Shown here piece after piece: positions 16,552 to 25,719 of a stretch of DNA of 64,000 bases. Under the pieces are notes generated by a model. The model was not told the origin of the DNA. It did not search any database and saw nothing but the letters and a program-made list of their open reading frames with translations. The position numbers were made by a program, and so were the translations under genes. Numbering within the stretch: position 1 is the first letter of the stretch; each line of letters begins with the position of its first letter. The DNA is from Thermococcus barophilus MP (lineage in GTDB: Archaea > Methanobacteriota_B > Thermococci > Thermococcales > Thermococcaceae), in the NCBI RefSeq assembly GCF_000151105.2, contig NC_014804.1, forward strand, positions 682,001 through 746,000. Direction: 5' to 3'.

Positions 16552-17817
16552 TTACACCCTATGTTCTTTTTTCAGCTCGTCTTCAATTACTTTCACCAAT
16601 ATTTCAGATATAAGCACCGAAGAGAGCTTTGGATCTTCAACATGCATTACAAGATCAAGAGCATCCCCGATCTTGTTATTCTTCAGAAGATAATGGGCAA
16701 TGTCCCCCAAAGCCAATGAACGAAGTTTCCTGCTTTTTAGTTTGCTTGTCATTCGAGCAGCTTCGACAACTTGTCCAATTTTAAGGTAATATTGAACCGC
16801 TTTAACAATGACCTCTTCTGACTCAATTTTTTCCGAAATATATCTTGCGATGGACGAGTATTTGGGAGAGGGGTTGTCTATAAGATAGTTCAGAACAGCC
16901 TTGCTTGCTATTTCAGAGTCCTTGGGATCGAGTGTTTGAAGATAAGGTATAACAGTACCGGGTCTTCTTTCCATGAGAGCTTTCATAATTTCAATGAGCT
17001 TCTGCTCTTTATCACTCACGTGTGAGAGTGCTTCCACTGAATGAGCTATGTCTCCGTTTATAGCAAATATCACAGCTAAATCCTCGTTTATGTCAATTCC
17101 AAGGTTATCAGAAATTTCAATTGCCACAGTTAGAAGGCGATCAGCATATTTTTTATCAAGATCCTTGTGTTTTAAATAAAATAGAACTTCTTTTACTGTC
17201 TGTTTGAGCCAGTACTTACTTTTAAGTTCTTTTATCATTAAAATCGCTCTATCATATTCACCAATTTTTAAATAGGACTTTATGATCTCTGCAATTGCAT
17301 ATGATCTGTAAGGTTCCTTATTAATGTGATCAAGAATCAACTCAATTTTTCTAATTCTGTATATAATCCTAATCTTCTCTCCAACAAGAGTACTTAGATA
17401 TTCTTTTAGGATGTTCACGAGTATCTCGTTCTTCAACTTTTCATTTGATATGTACTCAGAATAATAAAACGCCTCATCGATCTCACCAAGCTGGAGCATG
17501 TAAGATATTAGATCCCTAAACAGCTTATCACGGGTTTTCTTTGGCAAAATCATGATGTCCTCAGCAAGCTGTCTAAACATCTTTTTTGAGGATTTCATTT
17601 TTGCTTTTCCAAGGTAAAATGCAATAGCCAGAAGAGCCTTTAGGATTTCGATTGGATTGTCTATCTCTTCTGCAGCATCGAAAGCCTTTTTAAATGCTTG
17701 TTCATACAGAGGATTCTTAGCCAGCGCCAGTGTTGCCCCAATTCTTGCATAAGTAACGGCCCTAATATAGGGGCTTTGGATAACATCCACTGAAGCGAGT
17801 GCTTCTTTAATGAGCAT
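16552..17817 (-). CDS. Alpha-solenoid (TPR/HEAT-like) repeat protein (421 aa)
   Basis: The protein consists of repeated helix pairs of about 33-40 residues throughout, with recurring patterns such as YIRAVTYARIGATLALAK and ALALGDIAHYLLKNN-type pairs, which suits a protein scaffold. The shorter protein at 38608-39090 has the same style of repeat. I chose the ATG at 17815-17817 because GGTGAT lies six bases upstream; 14 further in-frame codons upstream lack a site. It heads a unit with the 105-aa protein and probably the RecA-like protein. Confidence 0.75.
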   Translation of the reverse strand: MLIKEALASVDVIQSPYIRAVTYARIGATLALAKNPLYEQAFKKAFDAAEEIDNPIEILKALLAIAFYLGKAKMKSSKKMFRQLAEDIMILPKKTRDKLFRDLISYMLQLGEIDEAFYYSEYISNEKLKNEILVNILKEYLSTLVGEKIRIIYRIRKIELILDHINKEPYRSYAIAEIIKSYLKIGEYDRAILMIKELKSKYWLKQTVKEVLFYLKHKDLDKKYADRLLTVAIEISDNLGIDINEDLAVIFAINGDIAHSVEALSHVSDKEQKLIEIMKALMERRPGTVIPYLQTLDPKDSEIASKAVLNYLIDNPSPKYSSIARYISEKIESEEVIVKAVQYYLKIGQVVEAARMTSKLKSRKLRSLALGDIAHYLLKNNKIGDALDLVMHVEDPKLSSVLISEILVKVIEDELKKEHRV

Positions 17818-17916
17818 ACATGCATCACCTGATTTAATTTGTTTTTGTTTGGGTGTCAATCCTTATTAATTTTCGGTTGCCAAATCTTTTTAAAGCATGG
17901 CTATTAGCTTCCCACT

Positions 17917-19011
17917 ATGTATGCATTAATACTTGGAAAGAATCCTAAGCTGAGCGAAGCAGAGTTTTACTCATTTGTAAGAAGATTCGGACTCAAAATT
18001 AATGTTATTGAAGCTTCCCACAACTGGATAATCTTTGAGAGCTCCAAAAAAGTAGAGCACCTTTTTCACAGACTTGGCGGTGCACTGAAGCTTGTAAGGA
18101 TCACAGGGAATGAAGAAAATGCAGTAAAAGAACTTACATATTCAAAGCTTTTTACAGTTAGCATCTACGGGAAAGAGGACTGGAAGCTCTGGAGAAAGCT
18201 TGGAAGCCAAATAAAGAAAATCTTTAAGGGTGAAGGTTCCGCTAAATTCTTTAAGCCAGCCAAGGTCTATGCTATGCCCTCTGAACTAATTCTAAAAGGA
18301 TTTCCAGAGACTAAGGATTTTGTGTTCATCTATGGAGAAAAACTCTGGGTGGGCGAGACGATAAAAATTACCGACCCATTTGAGCTGAAAAAGCTTGATG
18401 TTGAGAGACCAGTTCAAAGGGCAATTTTTTCAATCCCTCCCAGATTAGCGAGGATAATGGTTAATCTGACAGAGATTAGGCAAGGAAATTTCTTAGATCC
18501 CTTCTGTGGCATTGGAACAATAGTGCAGGAATTCCTCCTCCAAGGGCTGAACGCATATGGGAGTGACTCAGATCCTAAGGCAATTAAAGGAGCAAAAGAA
18601 AACCTGAAGTGGTTGAAGAAAGAATTTAAAGTCAAAAAAACCGCTCACTTAGAAGTGTGCGATGCCAGAAAGCTTAAGCGTTGCTTTAGAACTAAGTTCG
18701 ATGCCATAGTTACAGAACCCTGGCTGGGAAAGCCTCTTAAGTATAATCCCACAAGGGGAGAGGCCATACAAATGGCAAATCAACTTGACCGCTTTTACTA
18801 TCAGGTCTTCGACAGTTTTAGAGACGTGCTTAAAAGAAATGGGAGAGTGGTATTTGTATTTCCAGCATACAAGCTCAAGGATGGGAGAATATACAGGAAA
18901 GAAAGAAGATGGCTGGAAAAGCTTGGCTTTGAAGTCTTAGCGAAATACACTGACTTTGAGGAAAGGCATAGAGTGGTTAGAGATATTCACGTGCTGAGGT
19001 TTAAGGGCTAA
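17917..19011 (+). CDS. TRM11-family SAM-dependent tRNA methyltransferase
   Basis: The 364-residue protein has a C-terminal Rossmann methyltransferase domain with FLDPFCGIGTI (SAM site, about residue 191-201) and TEPWLGKPL, a variant of the N/D-PPY catalytic motif. The N-terminal 160 residues should be the RNA-recognition half, as in archaeal Trm11/Trm-G10 enzymes that methylate G10 N2. The E-P-W-L-G motif differs from the D-P-P-Y of Trm-G10, so the exact target base is uncertain. A TATA element (CTTTTTAAAG) lies about 27 nt before the ATG with no ribosome-binding site, so translation is probably leaderless. Confidence 0.8.
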   Translation: MYALILGKNPKLSEAEFYSFVRRFGLKINVIEASHNWIIFESSKKVEHLFHRLGGALKLVRITGNEENAVKELTYSKLFTVSIYGKEDWKLWRKLGSQIKKIFKGEGSAKFFKPAKVYAMPSELILKGFPETKDFVFIYGEKLWVGETIKITDPFELKKLDVERPVQRAIFSIPPRLARIMVNLTEIRQGNFLDPFCGIGTIVQEFLLQGLNAYGSDSDPKAIKGAKENLKWLKKEFKVKKTAHLEVCDARKLKRCFRTKFDAIVTEPWLGKPLKYNPTRGEAIQMANQLDRFYYQVFDSFRDVLKRNGRVVFVFPAYKLKDGRIYRKERRWLEKLGFEVLAKYTDFEERHRVVRDIHVLRFKG

Positions 19012-19013
19012 CA

Positions 19014-19448
19014 CTACAAATCTCCAAACAGTCTCTCGTGTTCTTGCTTTATACATCTATGGGCAACCGCAGTAAGTCCAGCCTCTTTTGCCTTTTTGAA
19101 TGCTTCTCTGTTGTAGGTGTTAAACTGAAACCACACAACTTTTGCACCTTTCTTAATCGCCTGCTCAACATACTCCATTGTAAACTCTGGCCTTACAAAC
19201 AGGTCAACAATATCCACTTCACCGGGAATATCAAGCACGGAAGGATAACATTTTCTACCAAGCACTTCCTCGTATCTTGGATTTACCGGGATAACATCGT
19301 ACCCATGATCCAGGAGATATTTCATGACATCATGGCTGGCTCTTTCGGGTTTTGGAGATGCTCCCACGAGAGCAATCCGCTTATATCTTGTGAGAATTTC
19401 TCGGATATCATCGTCTGTTAACCTATCCAAAGGCATCTTCTTAACCAT
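19014..19448 (-). CDS. CoA-binding domain protein (YccU-like)
   Basis: The 144-residue Rossmann-fold protein has ALVGASPKPERASHDV (about residues 25-40) and VIPVNPRYEEVLGRKCYPS, the signature of small stand-alone CoA-binding proteins. The ATG at 19446-19448 follows GGTGGTTCT. The longer upstream frame overlaps the divergent promoter region and is not used. Biological role of the family is unclear. Confidence 0.85.
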   Translation of the reverse strand: MVKKMPLDRLTDDDIREILTRYKRIALVGASPKPERASHDVMKYLLDHGYDVIPVNPRYEEVLGRKCYPSVLDIPGEVDIVDLFVRPEFTMEYVEQAIKKGAKVVWFQFNTYNREAFKKAKEAGLTAVAHRCIKQEHERLFGDL

Positions 19449-19542
19449 AGAACCACCTGAAACTAAGTTGGCATGAATAAATAAAACTATTGCGGTAATA
19501 ACATTTAAATTCATGAAAACTTTTTCATTAATAGGTGGTAAA

Positions 19543-19986
19543 ATGCTCTATGAAGAAAAAATAACCAGCAGATGGATCCCCGTTCTTGTAATATTGCCTG
19601 TTGTGCTTTCACTTTCTATCGGTTTTTGGGCAACGTATCAGGCTGGAGAGGGCATTGAAATTCCGCTTGCTGTTGGGGCATTTGTTGTTCCATTAACAAT
19701 CGATATCTCTTACATGAGGATCCAAATTGATGACAGAGAAATCAGGATTAGAGGCGCTTTAGGGCTGATAATACGTAAAACAGTAAAGCTTGAAGATATT
19801 ATAAGTTTTGAGGTGTACAGCGGATGGATGAGTTGCTCCGGATTCATCCACTTCAATATGCCCGCAAAAGGGTGCGTTGTTTTAAACACAAAACGATGGA
19901 GCATCTCATTTTCAACTAACAATCCAGAAGAGATAGCTCAGGTATTGGCTACTCTTGGCATTCCACGAGAAGCTTCAGACCTTTAG
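19543..19986 (+). CDS. Membrane protein with PH-like soluble domain (147 aa)
   Basis: Two hydrophobic segments (about residues 12-32 and 40-58) are followed by a soluble beta-rich part containing REIRIRGALGLIIRKTVKLEDIISFEVY, which resembles bacterial PH-like (bPH) domains attached to membrane hairpins. The ATG at 19543 follows GGTGGTAAA. The 3' end overlaps the convergent NfeD-like gene by 38 nt. Confidence 0.7.
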   Translation: MLYEEKITSRWIPVLVILPVVLSLSIGFWATYQAGEGIEIPLAVGAFVVPLTIDISYMRIQIDDREIRIRGALGLIIRKTVKLEDIISFEVYSGWMSCSGFIHFNMPAKGCVVLNTKRWSISFSTNNPEEIAQVLATLGIPREASDL

Positions 19987-20344
19987 CCCTTACAACTTTT
20001 ACCCTCTCTCCAGCTTTTGCATGTCCATTTATACATTTTGCTCTCCAGTATTCATTTCCGATTTTCACAATCCCTTCAGGGGTTAAATCCTCAACAACAA
20101 CTGCCTCTTTTCCCATTAATGCCTCGATGCCTACTTCTGCCTTCTTCCTTAAAATCTGCCCAAAAGATGGCACTATTGCGATGTCTTTTATAACGAGAAG
20201 CGCTATAACAGTGACAGATAATGATAAAGGAACCCTAACCCCAGCAGATGGAAGGACTACAAACAAGAATATCCCAACTACAATTTCATCTATCATCAAA
20301 AATACGAACTTCAGCACATCCTTTACCATCTCCCTTAATTTCAT
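19949..20344 (-). CDS. NfeD-like protein (short form)
   Basis: The 131-residue protein has two membrane helices (about residues 10-55) followed by a C-terminal OB-fold-like domain (residues 70-131) with GKEAVVVEDLTPEGIVKIGNEYWRA, the typical NfeD C-terminal sequence. NfeD proteins pair with membrane proteases or stomatin-like proteins, but no such partner lies here. The gene starts after the acyltransferase-like gene on the same strand at a distance of 9 nt. Confidence 0.8.
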   Translation of the reverse strand: MKLREMVKDVLKFVFLMIDEIVVGIFLFVVLPSAGVRVPLSLSVTVIALLVIKDIAIVPSFGQILRKKAEVGIEALMGKEAVVVEDLTPEGIVKIGNEYWRAKCINGHAKAGERVKVVRAKGLKLLVECQE

Positions 20345-20353
20345 TTAATCACC

Positions 20354-21109
20354 TCACAGGCTTAAATTCGGCAAAGAACCATAAATTAGCAGCAACAATC
20401 CCACAAGAACTGGCTGATGAACAATGTAAATCTTAAGGGTATGCCTACCAGCCCAGCATACAAATCTAACGGGCAATATTCTTGGAAAGTCCAGGTTAAA
20501 CCTTCTCATGCCCTCGGGATAGAGAAGAGAACCCATAGCCATGCCGAACAAATAAACACCTAACCAGGGGAATATCGGAAAATAATCAAGTGTGAAAAAT
20601 TCGGATGGAGTTATACCAAGAGGAAGCAAAGCTATCGTGTTCGCATGTATTTTGGATATAATCAAACTTCCCAACAAAAAGAATACTCCAAAAAAGATGT
20701 TCTTTTCCTTAAAGCGATAGAATGGTATTGCCAACAAACTTGCAACCCCAAGGAAGTGAAGAATTCCAAAATATATCGTTCCAGAGCTTAGGAGAACCTT
20801 TGTTGTAATTGTTATAAGGATGCCCAACCCAAAGAGCTTTGCAAACCTCCTTAAGTACTTCTTATACGGTCTCGGGTTCTTCTTTATGCTTCGCGAATAG
20901 CTTATCCAAAATGATAGCCCAGAGATAAAGACGAATATTGATGCTGTTGTATAGGCAAAAACTTTCCAAAACACCTGATGCCCTGAATAATTGAGAAAAT
21001 ACTGCAAATCGGTGATAAAGTTCGAAATAACCATCATTATGATTCCAATTCCTCTTGCAAGGTCTACCTCCCAAAAGCGTCCAGATGAATAAATTTCACT
21101 GCCAAACAT
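20354..21109 (-). CDS. DUF1624 / heparan-alpha-glucosaminide N-acetyltransferase-like membrane protein
   Basis: The protein has about seven membrane helices. RFWEVDLARGIGIIMMV near the N-terminus, and later GILHFLG and PWLGVYLFGMAMG, are family signatures of DUF1624 acyltransferase-3-related proteins. The start at 21107-21109 is about 30 nt after a CTTAAATAT TATA element and lacks a close ribosome-binding site, so it may be leaderless. The in-frame extension upstream overlaps the divergent radical SAM gene. The substrate is unknown; surface glycan acetylation is a family-level possibility. Confidence 0.75.
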   Translation of the reverse strand: MFGSEIYSSGRFWEVDLARGIGIIMMVISNFITDLQYFLNYSGHQVFWKVFAYTTASIFVFISGLSFWISYSRSIKKNPRPYKKYLRRFAKLFGLGILITITTKVLLSSGTIYFGILHFLGVASLLAIPFYRFKEKNIFFGVFFLLGSLIISKIHANTIALLPLGITPSEFFTLDYFPIFPWLGVYLFGMAMGSLLYPEGMRRFNLDFPRILPVRFVCWAGRHTLKIYIVHQPVLVGLLLLIYGSLPNLSL

Positions 21110-21151
21110 CCTTATCAAAAATGTATTAACCTCCCATGGATATTTAAGTTT

Positions 21152-21958
21152 GTGGTGCATGTGAGGATAGTAAAAACAAAAGCCAAGAGCATCTACACAA
21201 AAAGCAGAATTCCCGGCGTTGATTATGTTATCAACCAATACGTTGGGTGTCAATTTGCCTGTAAATACTGTTATGCAAAGTTTATCTGCAAGTGGAAGCC
21301 CTACGGGGAGTGGGGAAGCTGGATTGAAGTAAAAGTCAATGCTCCAGAACTTGCGAGGAAATATGTAGAGGGGGGAGTTGTAATGTCAAGCATTTCTGAC
21401 CCCTATCAACCAATCGAAGCAAAAGTGAAACTAACACGAAGGGTTTTGCAAAATATGAGCAAGCGAACAAACCTAAGCATTCTTACAAAGTCCCCTCTTG
21501 TTACGAGAGACGTTGATATTTTTAGGCAGTTTAAAAACATCGAAGTTGGCCTGACAGTTAACAGCTTTGAAGGAAAAGAAAAGAAGCTTTTTGAGCCGTT
21601 GACTCCAATCCAGAGGGCGAGAATTAATGCCCTAAAACTTCTCCATGAAGAAGGGATAAAGACATACGCATTTATAAGTCCCATAATTCCAGGGATCACA
21701 GATGTTGAGGCAATTGTTAGGGAAACAAAATCCTATGCAGACTACTTTTTCTTTGAGGTGTTAAACTTAAGAGCAAGCGGGAAAGAGTTTCAGCAGATTT
21801 TGAGAGATAACTATCCAGAAAGCTATGAAACTATGGTTAACGATGAGAAGTTTTGGAGATTCATAAAGCAACTAAAAGAGGAAATCAAAAGGCTGAATGT
21901 AAAAACAGAAGGGATTGAGATTCATAAAAGAGGATGGGAGTTTATTCAACTCCAATAA
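21152..21958 (+). CDS. SPL-family radical SAM protein
   Basis: The 268-residue protein has the radical SAM CxxxCxxC motif in QFACKYCYAKF (about residues 33-43), followed by SSISDPYQP and ILTKSPLVTRD, as in the spore photoproduct lyase-like archaeal family. Start uncertain: GTG codons at 21152, 21155 and 21161 are all in frame, and GGTG at 21154-21157 could serve as a site for the last. It is divergent from the membrane acyltransferase-like gene and convergent with glycerate kinase, overlapping it by 17 nt. Function unknown. Confidence 0.8.
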   Translation: MVHVRIVKTKAKSIYTKSRIPGVDYVINQYVGCQFACKYCYAKFICKWKPYGEWGSWIEVKVNAPELARKYVEGGVVMSSISDPYQPIEAKVKLTRRVLQNMSKRTNLSILTKSPLVTRDVDIFRQFKNIEVGLTVNSFEGKEKKLFEPLTPIQRARINALKLLHEEGIKTYAFISPIIPGITDVEAIVRETKSYADYFFFEVLNLRASGKEFQQILRDNYPESYETMVNDEKFWRFIKQLKEEIKRLNVKTEGIEIHKRGWEFIQLQ

Positions 21959-23291
21959 CTGCTATAAAAATCGAATTAACATTCGTTCTTGTTGGTCCCG
22001 TAATGAGCAAAGCCTTCGCCTTTTTCAAGGCATCATAAGTGCTGTGAGTTGCTAAATACTCATCGACATCAGTCCCTCCTTTTTTCAAAACATCGAGAGT
22101 GTAGCTATCAACCAATCCTCCAGCAGCGTCTGTAGGACCGTCAGTTCCATCTGTGTCCATTGCCAAGACTGCCGTCCCTCTCAATCCAGATATTTTCCGG
22201 CTTATGCTTAGGGCAATCTCTTGATTAGGCCCACCCATGCCTGCTTTTCCCAAAATTGTAACTGTCGTTTCCCCTCCAGCTATTAAAACCACGGGCTTCT
22301 CAAAGGGCCTGTTTTTATTGTAGATCTCTTCTATAATTGAGCCCAAAGCTAAAGCAACATCTTTCGCCTCCCCCTCAAGTGTCGTCGTTAATATGTATGC
22401 TTTCAGACCAAGCTCTTCAGCCTTCCCCCTTGCACTCTCACAAGCCTTTGAGACACTGCCGATTATGAAGTTGTGGACATTCGGCAAATTCTCCTTGAGC
22501 GTCTCCTCAACTTCTCCTTTGAGACCTTTTTCTATGTGTCTTTTTACACCCTCTGGAATCTCTTCCCATATCCCATAGACTTTCAAAATTCTGTAAGCAT
22601 CTTCAAAAGTCGTTGGGTCTTTAACCGTTGGTCCAGACGCTATTGCCTCTAAAGGATCTCCAACGACATCTGAGAGAATTAAGCTTATCAGCGTCCCTTT
22701 CACCAGTTTGGCTAATTTTCCACCCTTGACTTTTGAGATGTGCTTCCTCACGGTGTTAATCTCATAAATTTTCGCACCGCTTTTCAGCAGAAGTTCATTT
22801 GTCTTTATCTTGTCCTCTAAGCTTATTCCATCCTCCGGAAGGCAGAATAGGGCAGAACCGCCGCCGGATATGAGCACCAAAAGGATATCATCTTTATCAA
22901 CTTTCTTGGCAAGTTCAACACCAGCTAAAGCTCCCTTCATTGAGTTTTCATCTGGTATCGGATGTCCCGCTTCAATGACTTCTATTTTTTTCAGTGGGAG
23001 TGCATAGCCATACTTTGTAACAGCGATTCCTTCTTCAAGTTTATCCCTAAGAATCTCTTCAACAGCTTTTGCCATTGAACATGCAGCTTTTCCAAATGCC
23101 AGAACGTAGATTTTGCCTTTAATTGGAAATTCTTTTCCCATAACAATAAGCTTATCGTCTTTCATTTTCAGAGCTCTTTTGACGGCCTCATAGGGATCTG
23201 AACTTTTTATGGCTTCTTCCATCAGGGTTAGGGCTATTTCTTTGGCTTTAACATCTCCATAGCTTAGAAGTTCGTCTTTGTTAATATTCAT
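21942..23291 (-). CDS. Glycerate 2-kinase (MOFRL family)
   Basis: The 449-residue protein matches class II glycerate kinases: AFGKAACSMA, GHPIPDENS, LVLISGGGSALFCLP (about residue 130), SDVVGDPLEAIASGPTV and the C-terminal MOFRL domain with AGGETTVTILGKAGMGGPNQE and AMDTDGTDGPTDAAGG. It phosphorylates glycerate to 2-phosphoglycerate, which enters glycolysis. The ATG at 23289-23291 follows GGTGGTGGCCC. It is downstream of a GntP-type permease, suggesting that glycerate is taken up and then phosphorylated. Confidence 0.93.
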   Translation of the reverse strand: MNINKDELLSYGDVKAKEIALTLMEEAIKSSDPYEAVKRALKMKDDKLIVMGKEFPIKGKIYVLAFGKAACSMAKAVEEILRDKLEEGIAVTKYGYALPLKKIEVIEAGHPIPDENSMKGALAGVELAKKVDKDDILLVLISGGGSALFCLPEDGISLEDKIKTNELLLKSGAKIYEINTVRKHISKVKGGKLAKLVKGTLISLILSDVVGDPLEAIASGPTVKDPTTFEDAYRILKVYGIWEEIPEGVKRHIEKGLKGEVEETLKENLPNVHNFIIGSVSKACESARGKAEELGLKAYILTTTLEGEAKDVALALGSIIEEIYNKNRPFEKPVVLIAGGETTVTILGKAGMGGPNQEIALSISRKISGLRGTAVLAMDTDGTDGPTDAAGGLVDSYTLDVLKKGGTDVDEYLATHSTYDALKKAKALLITGPTRTNVNSIFIAVIGVE

Positions 23292-23340
23292 GGGCCACCA
23301 CCAAGGAAAAGTTAGAAAAAGAAGGCTAAAAAATTTAGGT

Positions 23341-24690
23341 TTAAAGCAAGACTGCACCCATTATCAGGATCACTATCGCTGCCACAATGCCCTCAACAAA
23401 TGTTGCAACCGTTTGCAGTTTGTATCCCTGCATCACGTCCATATTAGAGAACTGTGTAACCACCCAGAAATAGCTGTCGTTTGCGTGGCTTACAACCATC
23501 GAACCTGCACCAATTGCAAGAACTGTCAATGCCCTTCCATAAGGAGTGGATAGACCAAGTGAAGGTAACAGCGGTGCCAAAAGGGCTGAAGTTGTTATTA
23601 TGGCTACTGTTGAGGAACCTTGGGCAGTTTTCAATAAAGCTGCTATTATGAAGGGCAGAATTAAGCCGAGATGATATGATGAGAGCGTTGTTCCTATGTA
23701 GTCTCCGATTCCAGTTTGTCTGAGAACGTATCCAAATGATCCTCCAGCACCAGTTATCAAGATTATAATGGCTGCATTTTTTAATCCCTCTGCAACCCAG
23801 CCAGTTGGTCCATATACATGCTCATCAAGCTTATCGACGAGCTTAAATGACAACAGAACTCCCAGTAGAAGGGCAGTTATTGGATGTCCAATGAAGTCGA
23901 AGAATTCTTTTGCCATACCAGTGCCAAAGGGGTGAGATGGAAAGTCTGCTATTGATTTTAGAACTATCAGAATTATTGGGACTACTAAAGGAGCAAAAGC
24001 CCATTTTGCTGGTGGAAGCTTTCCGTATTTCTTAATTAAATCCTCATATGATTCCTCTATATCTGGCTCGATATATATCTTGCTGCCAACTTTAAGACCA
24101 TAGTACAAACCAGCTAAGGCAGCGGGAATTGATGCAATAAGTCCAAGCAGGATGACTAACCCAAGGTCTGCGTTTAAATTAGCGGCGGCGGCAATTGGCC
24201 CAGGAGTTGGTGGAACAAGAGTATGTGTGGCGTACAATCCGGTACTTAATGCCACAGCCGTAACTGCCAGAGATATTCCTGCTCTTTTGGAAAGGGCTTT
24301 GTTCAATGGGGACAAAATCACAAATCCAGAATCACAGAAAACTGGAATTGAAACTATGTATCCGATGATACTCATTGCGTGAGGGACTCTGTGTTTTCCA
24401 ACGATCTTTAAGACAGCTTCAGCCATTGATATTGCTCCACCTGATTTTTCCAAGATGTAGCCGATTATGGTACCCGCGGCAATCACTATTCCAATGGACT
24501 TTAAAGTTCCACCAAAGCCAGCCGCAATGGCATCTACTGTTTTTGCAAGCCCAAGACCTGAGAATATTCCCACAAAGTATGCTGCTGCTAGCAAAACCAA
24601 AAATGCATGCACTCTGTACTTTCCTGTAAATAGTATAATCAACCCTACTGCTATCGCCAAAAGCAACAACAAAATTGAGCCAGGAACCAT
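23341..24690 (-). CDS. GntP-family organic acid permease
   Basis: The 449-residue protein has 12 or so hydrophobic segments and GntP features: SIPVFCDSGFVILSPL, THTLVPPTPGPIAAA (about residue 155) and KTAQGSSTVAIITTSA near the C-terminus. GntP proteins import gluconate, glycerate or related acids with protons. The ATG at 24688-24690 follows GGAGGG. The glycerate kinase gene follows, so glycerate is the likely substrate. A regulated promoter with repeats lies upstream (24741-24812). Confidence 0.9.
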   Translation of the reverse strand: MVPGSILLLLLAIAVGLIILFTGKYRVHAFLVLLAAAYFVGIFSGLGLAKTVDAIAAGFGGTLKSIGIVIAAGTIIGYILEKSGGAISMAEAVLKIVGKHRVPHAMSIIGYIVSIPVFCDSGFVILSPLNKALSKRAGISLAVTAVALSTGLYATHTLVPPTPGPIAAAANLNADLGLVILLGLIASIPAALAGLYYGLKVGSKIYIEPDIEESYEDLIKKYGKLPPAKWAFAPLVVPIILIVLKSIADFPSHPFGTGMAKEFFDFIGHPITALLLGVLLSFKLVDKLDEHVYGPTGWVAEGLKNAAIIILITGAGGSFGYVLRQTGIGDYIGTTLSSYHLGLILPFIIAALLKTAQGSSTVAIITTSALLAPLLPSLGLSTPYGRALTVLAIGAGSMVVSHANDSYFWVVTQFSNMDVMQGYKLQTVATFVEGIVAAIVILIMGAVLL

Positions 24691-24740
24691 TGAGTTTCCC
24701 TCCTGCCCATAAAGGGCATCTATCAATATGCACAATGTTG

Positions 24741-24812
24741 TATATAACAGTTACGATTAGGAAAATATTGTTGAAATTTTATAACAAAATGTTACATAAC
24801 AGTGCGAGTAAC
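24741..24812 (-). promoter_or_regulatory. Promoter region of the glycerate operon with repeated ATAACAGT and GTTAC/GTAAC elements
   Basis: ATAACAGT occurs twice (24744-24751 and 24796-24803), 52 bp apart, about five helical turns. GTTAC (24791-24795) and GTAAC (24808-24812) form an inverted repeat around the second copy. TATA-like GTTATATAC (24741-24749) and TTATAAAA (around 24778-24786) are both present on the minus strand. The layout suggests a regulator site, probably responding to glycerate; no regulator gene is adjacent. Confidence 0.4.
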
Positions 24813-24972
24813 ATAGTATACATATGACAAAAATATAACACAAACTTTGAAAGATTTTAAACAATAACACCTAAAAGTTATATTAAATATCTCACGATAT
24901 TTGCAAAGTTAGTCTAAACAAACATCTGCTCAAACAAAATCAGAAAGTGAATAACAAAAACATAAGAATCAC

Positions 24973-25641
24973 TCAATCCAGCATCCCCAAAATTTTGTCA
25001 ACTTCATTTGCTATCTCAACATCAAACAGATAAATTGTCGGCAAAAGCCACCAGAGACGGTAGTTATGCATTTTGTCTTCTTCCCCATAGTATTGGAATA
25101 CAAACCTGCCAAAACCCGTTAAATCTCTGTGAATGTCTCTAACTTCTCTCAAAACACGCCTAACCTTTGGTGGATACTCTTCATAGGGTAAAGGAACACT
25201 CTTTGTAAACACATTGTCCTTATAAAAATCTGTTGTTAAACCCACACTGTTGACATGTTTCAAAAGCTGCTTAAACTTCTTTGTGTCCCAGAAACGCTTG
25301 AGGATGATTCGCGGATCTTCTTTTGCCAAGGGAAAAGTTTGCTCTTCTTCTTCGAGCCAGAAAACCAGGTAAGGCTGACCTCTCTCAATGACTATCTTGG
25401 CTAAAAGCCTTGCATTTGGAGGAATCTCCTGTTGAGTTTCTGTGATACGATACTCTTTTCCTTTTACGGTGTAGCTTTCCCCTTCTCTTTTCTCCCCAGC
25501 TCCTGAAACGAAATAAGCTCTCTTACCCTCTATTGTCCCCAAATGCAAATCGTAACCCCATGCTTTTAAGTCCTTGAACTTAAATCTCCTTTCTGCTGGC
25601 ACTACCCCTGAATTTTCAATAATGTAATACCCTTCAAGCAT
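24973..25641 (-). CDS. Conserved hypothetical protein (222 aa)
   Basis: A soluble protein with a beta-rich N-terminal half (residues 1-90) and a helical C-terminal half containing LLKHVNSVGL and RRVLREVRDIHRDLTG. No membrane segment, cysteine cluster or catalytic motif is visible. It stands alone between the glycerate operon and DUF371. I do not recognise the family. Confidence 0.65.
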   Translation of the reverse strand: MLEGYYIIENSGVVPAERRFKFKDLKAWGYDLHLGTIEGKRAYFVSGAGEKREGESYTVKGKEYRITETQQEIPPNARLLAKIVIERGQPYLVFWLEEEEQTFPLAKEDPRIILKRFWDTKKFKQLLKHVNSVGLTTDFYKDNVFTKSVPLPYEEYPPKVRRVLREVRDIHRDLTGFGRFVFQYYGEEDKMHNYRLWWLLPTIYLFDVEIANEVDKILGMLD

Positions 25642-25719
25642 TTTTCTTCACCAAAAGTTAATAAAAAGGATGGATATTTAAATCTTTGGTCAGCACTTAA
25701 AATCCTCATCATCCTTCCA

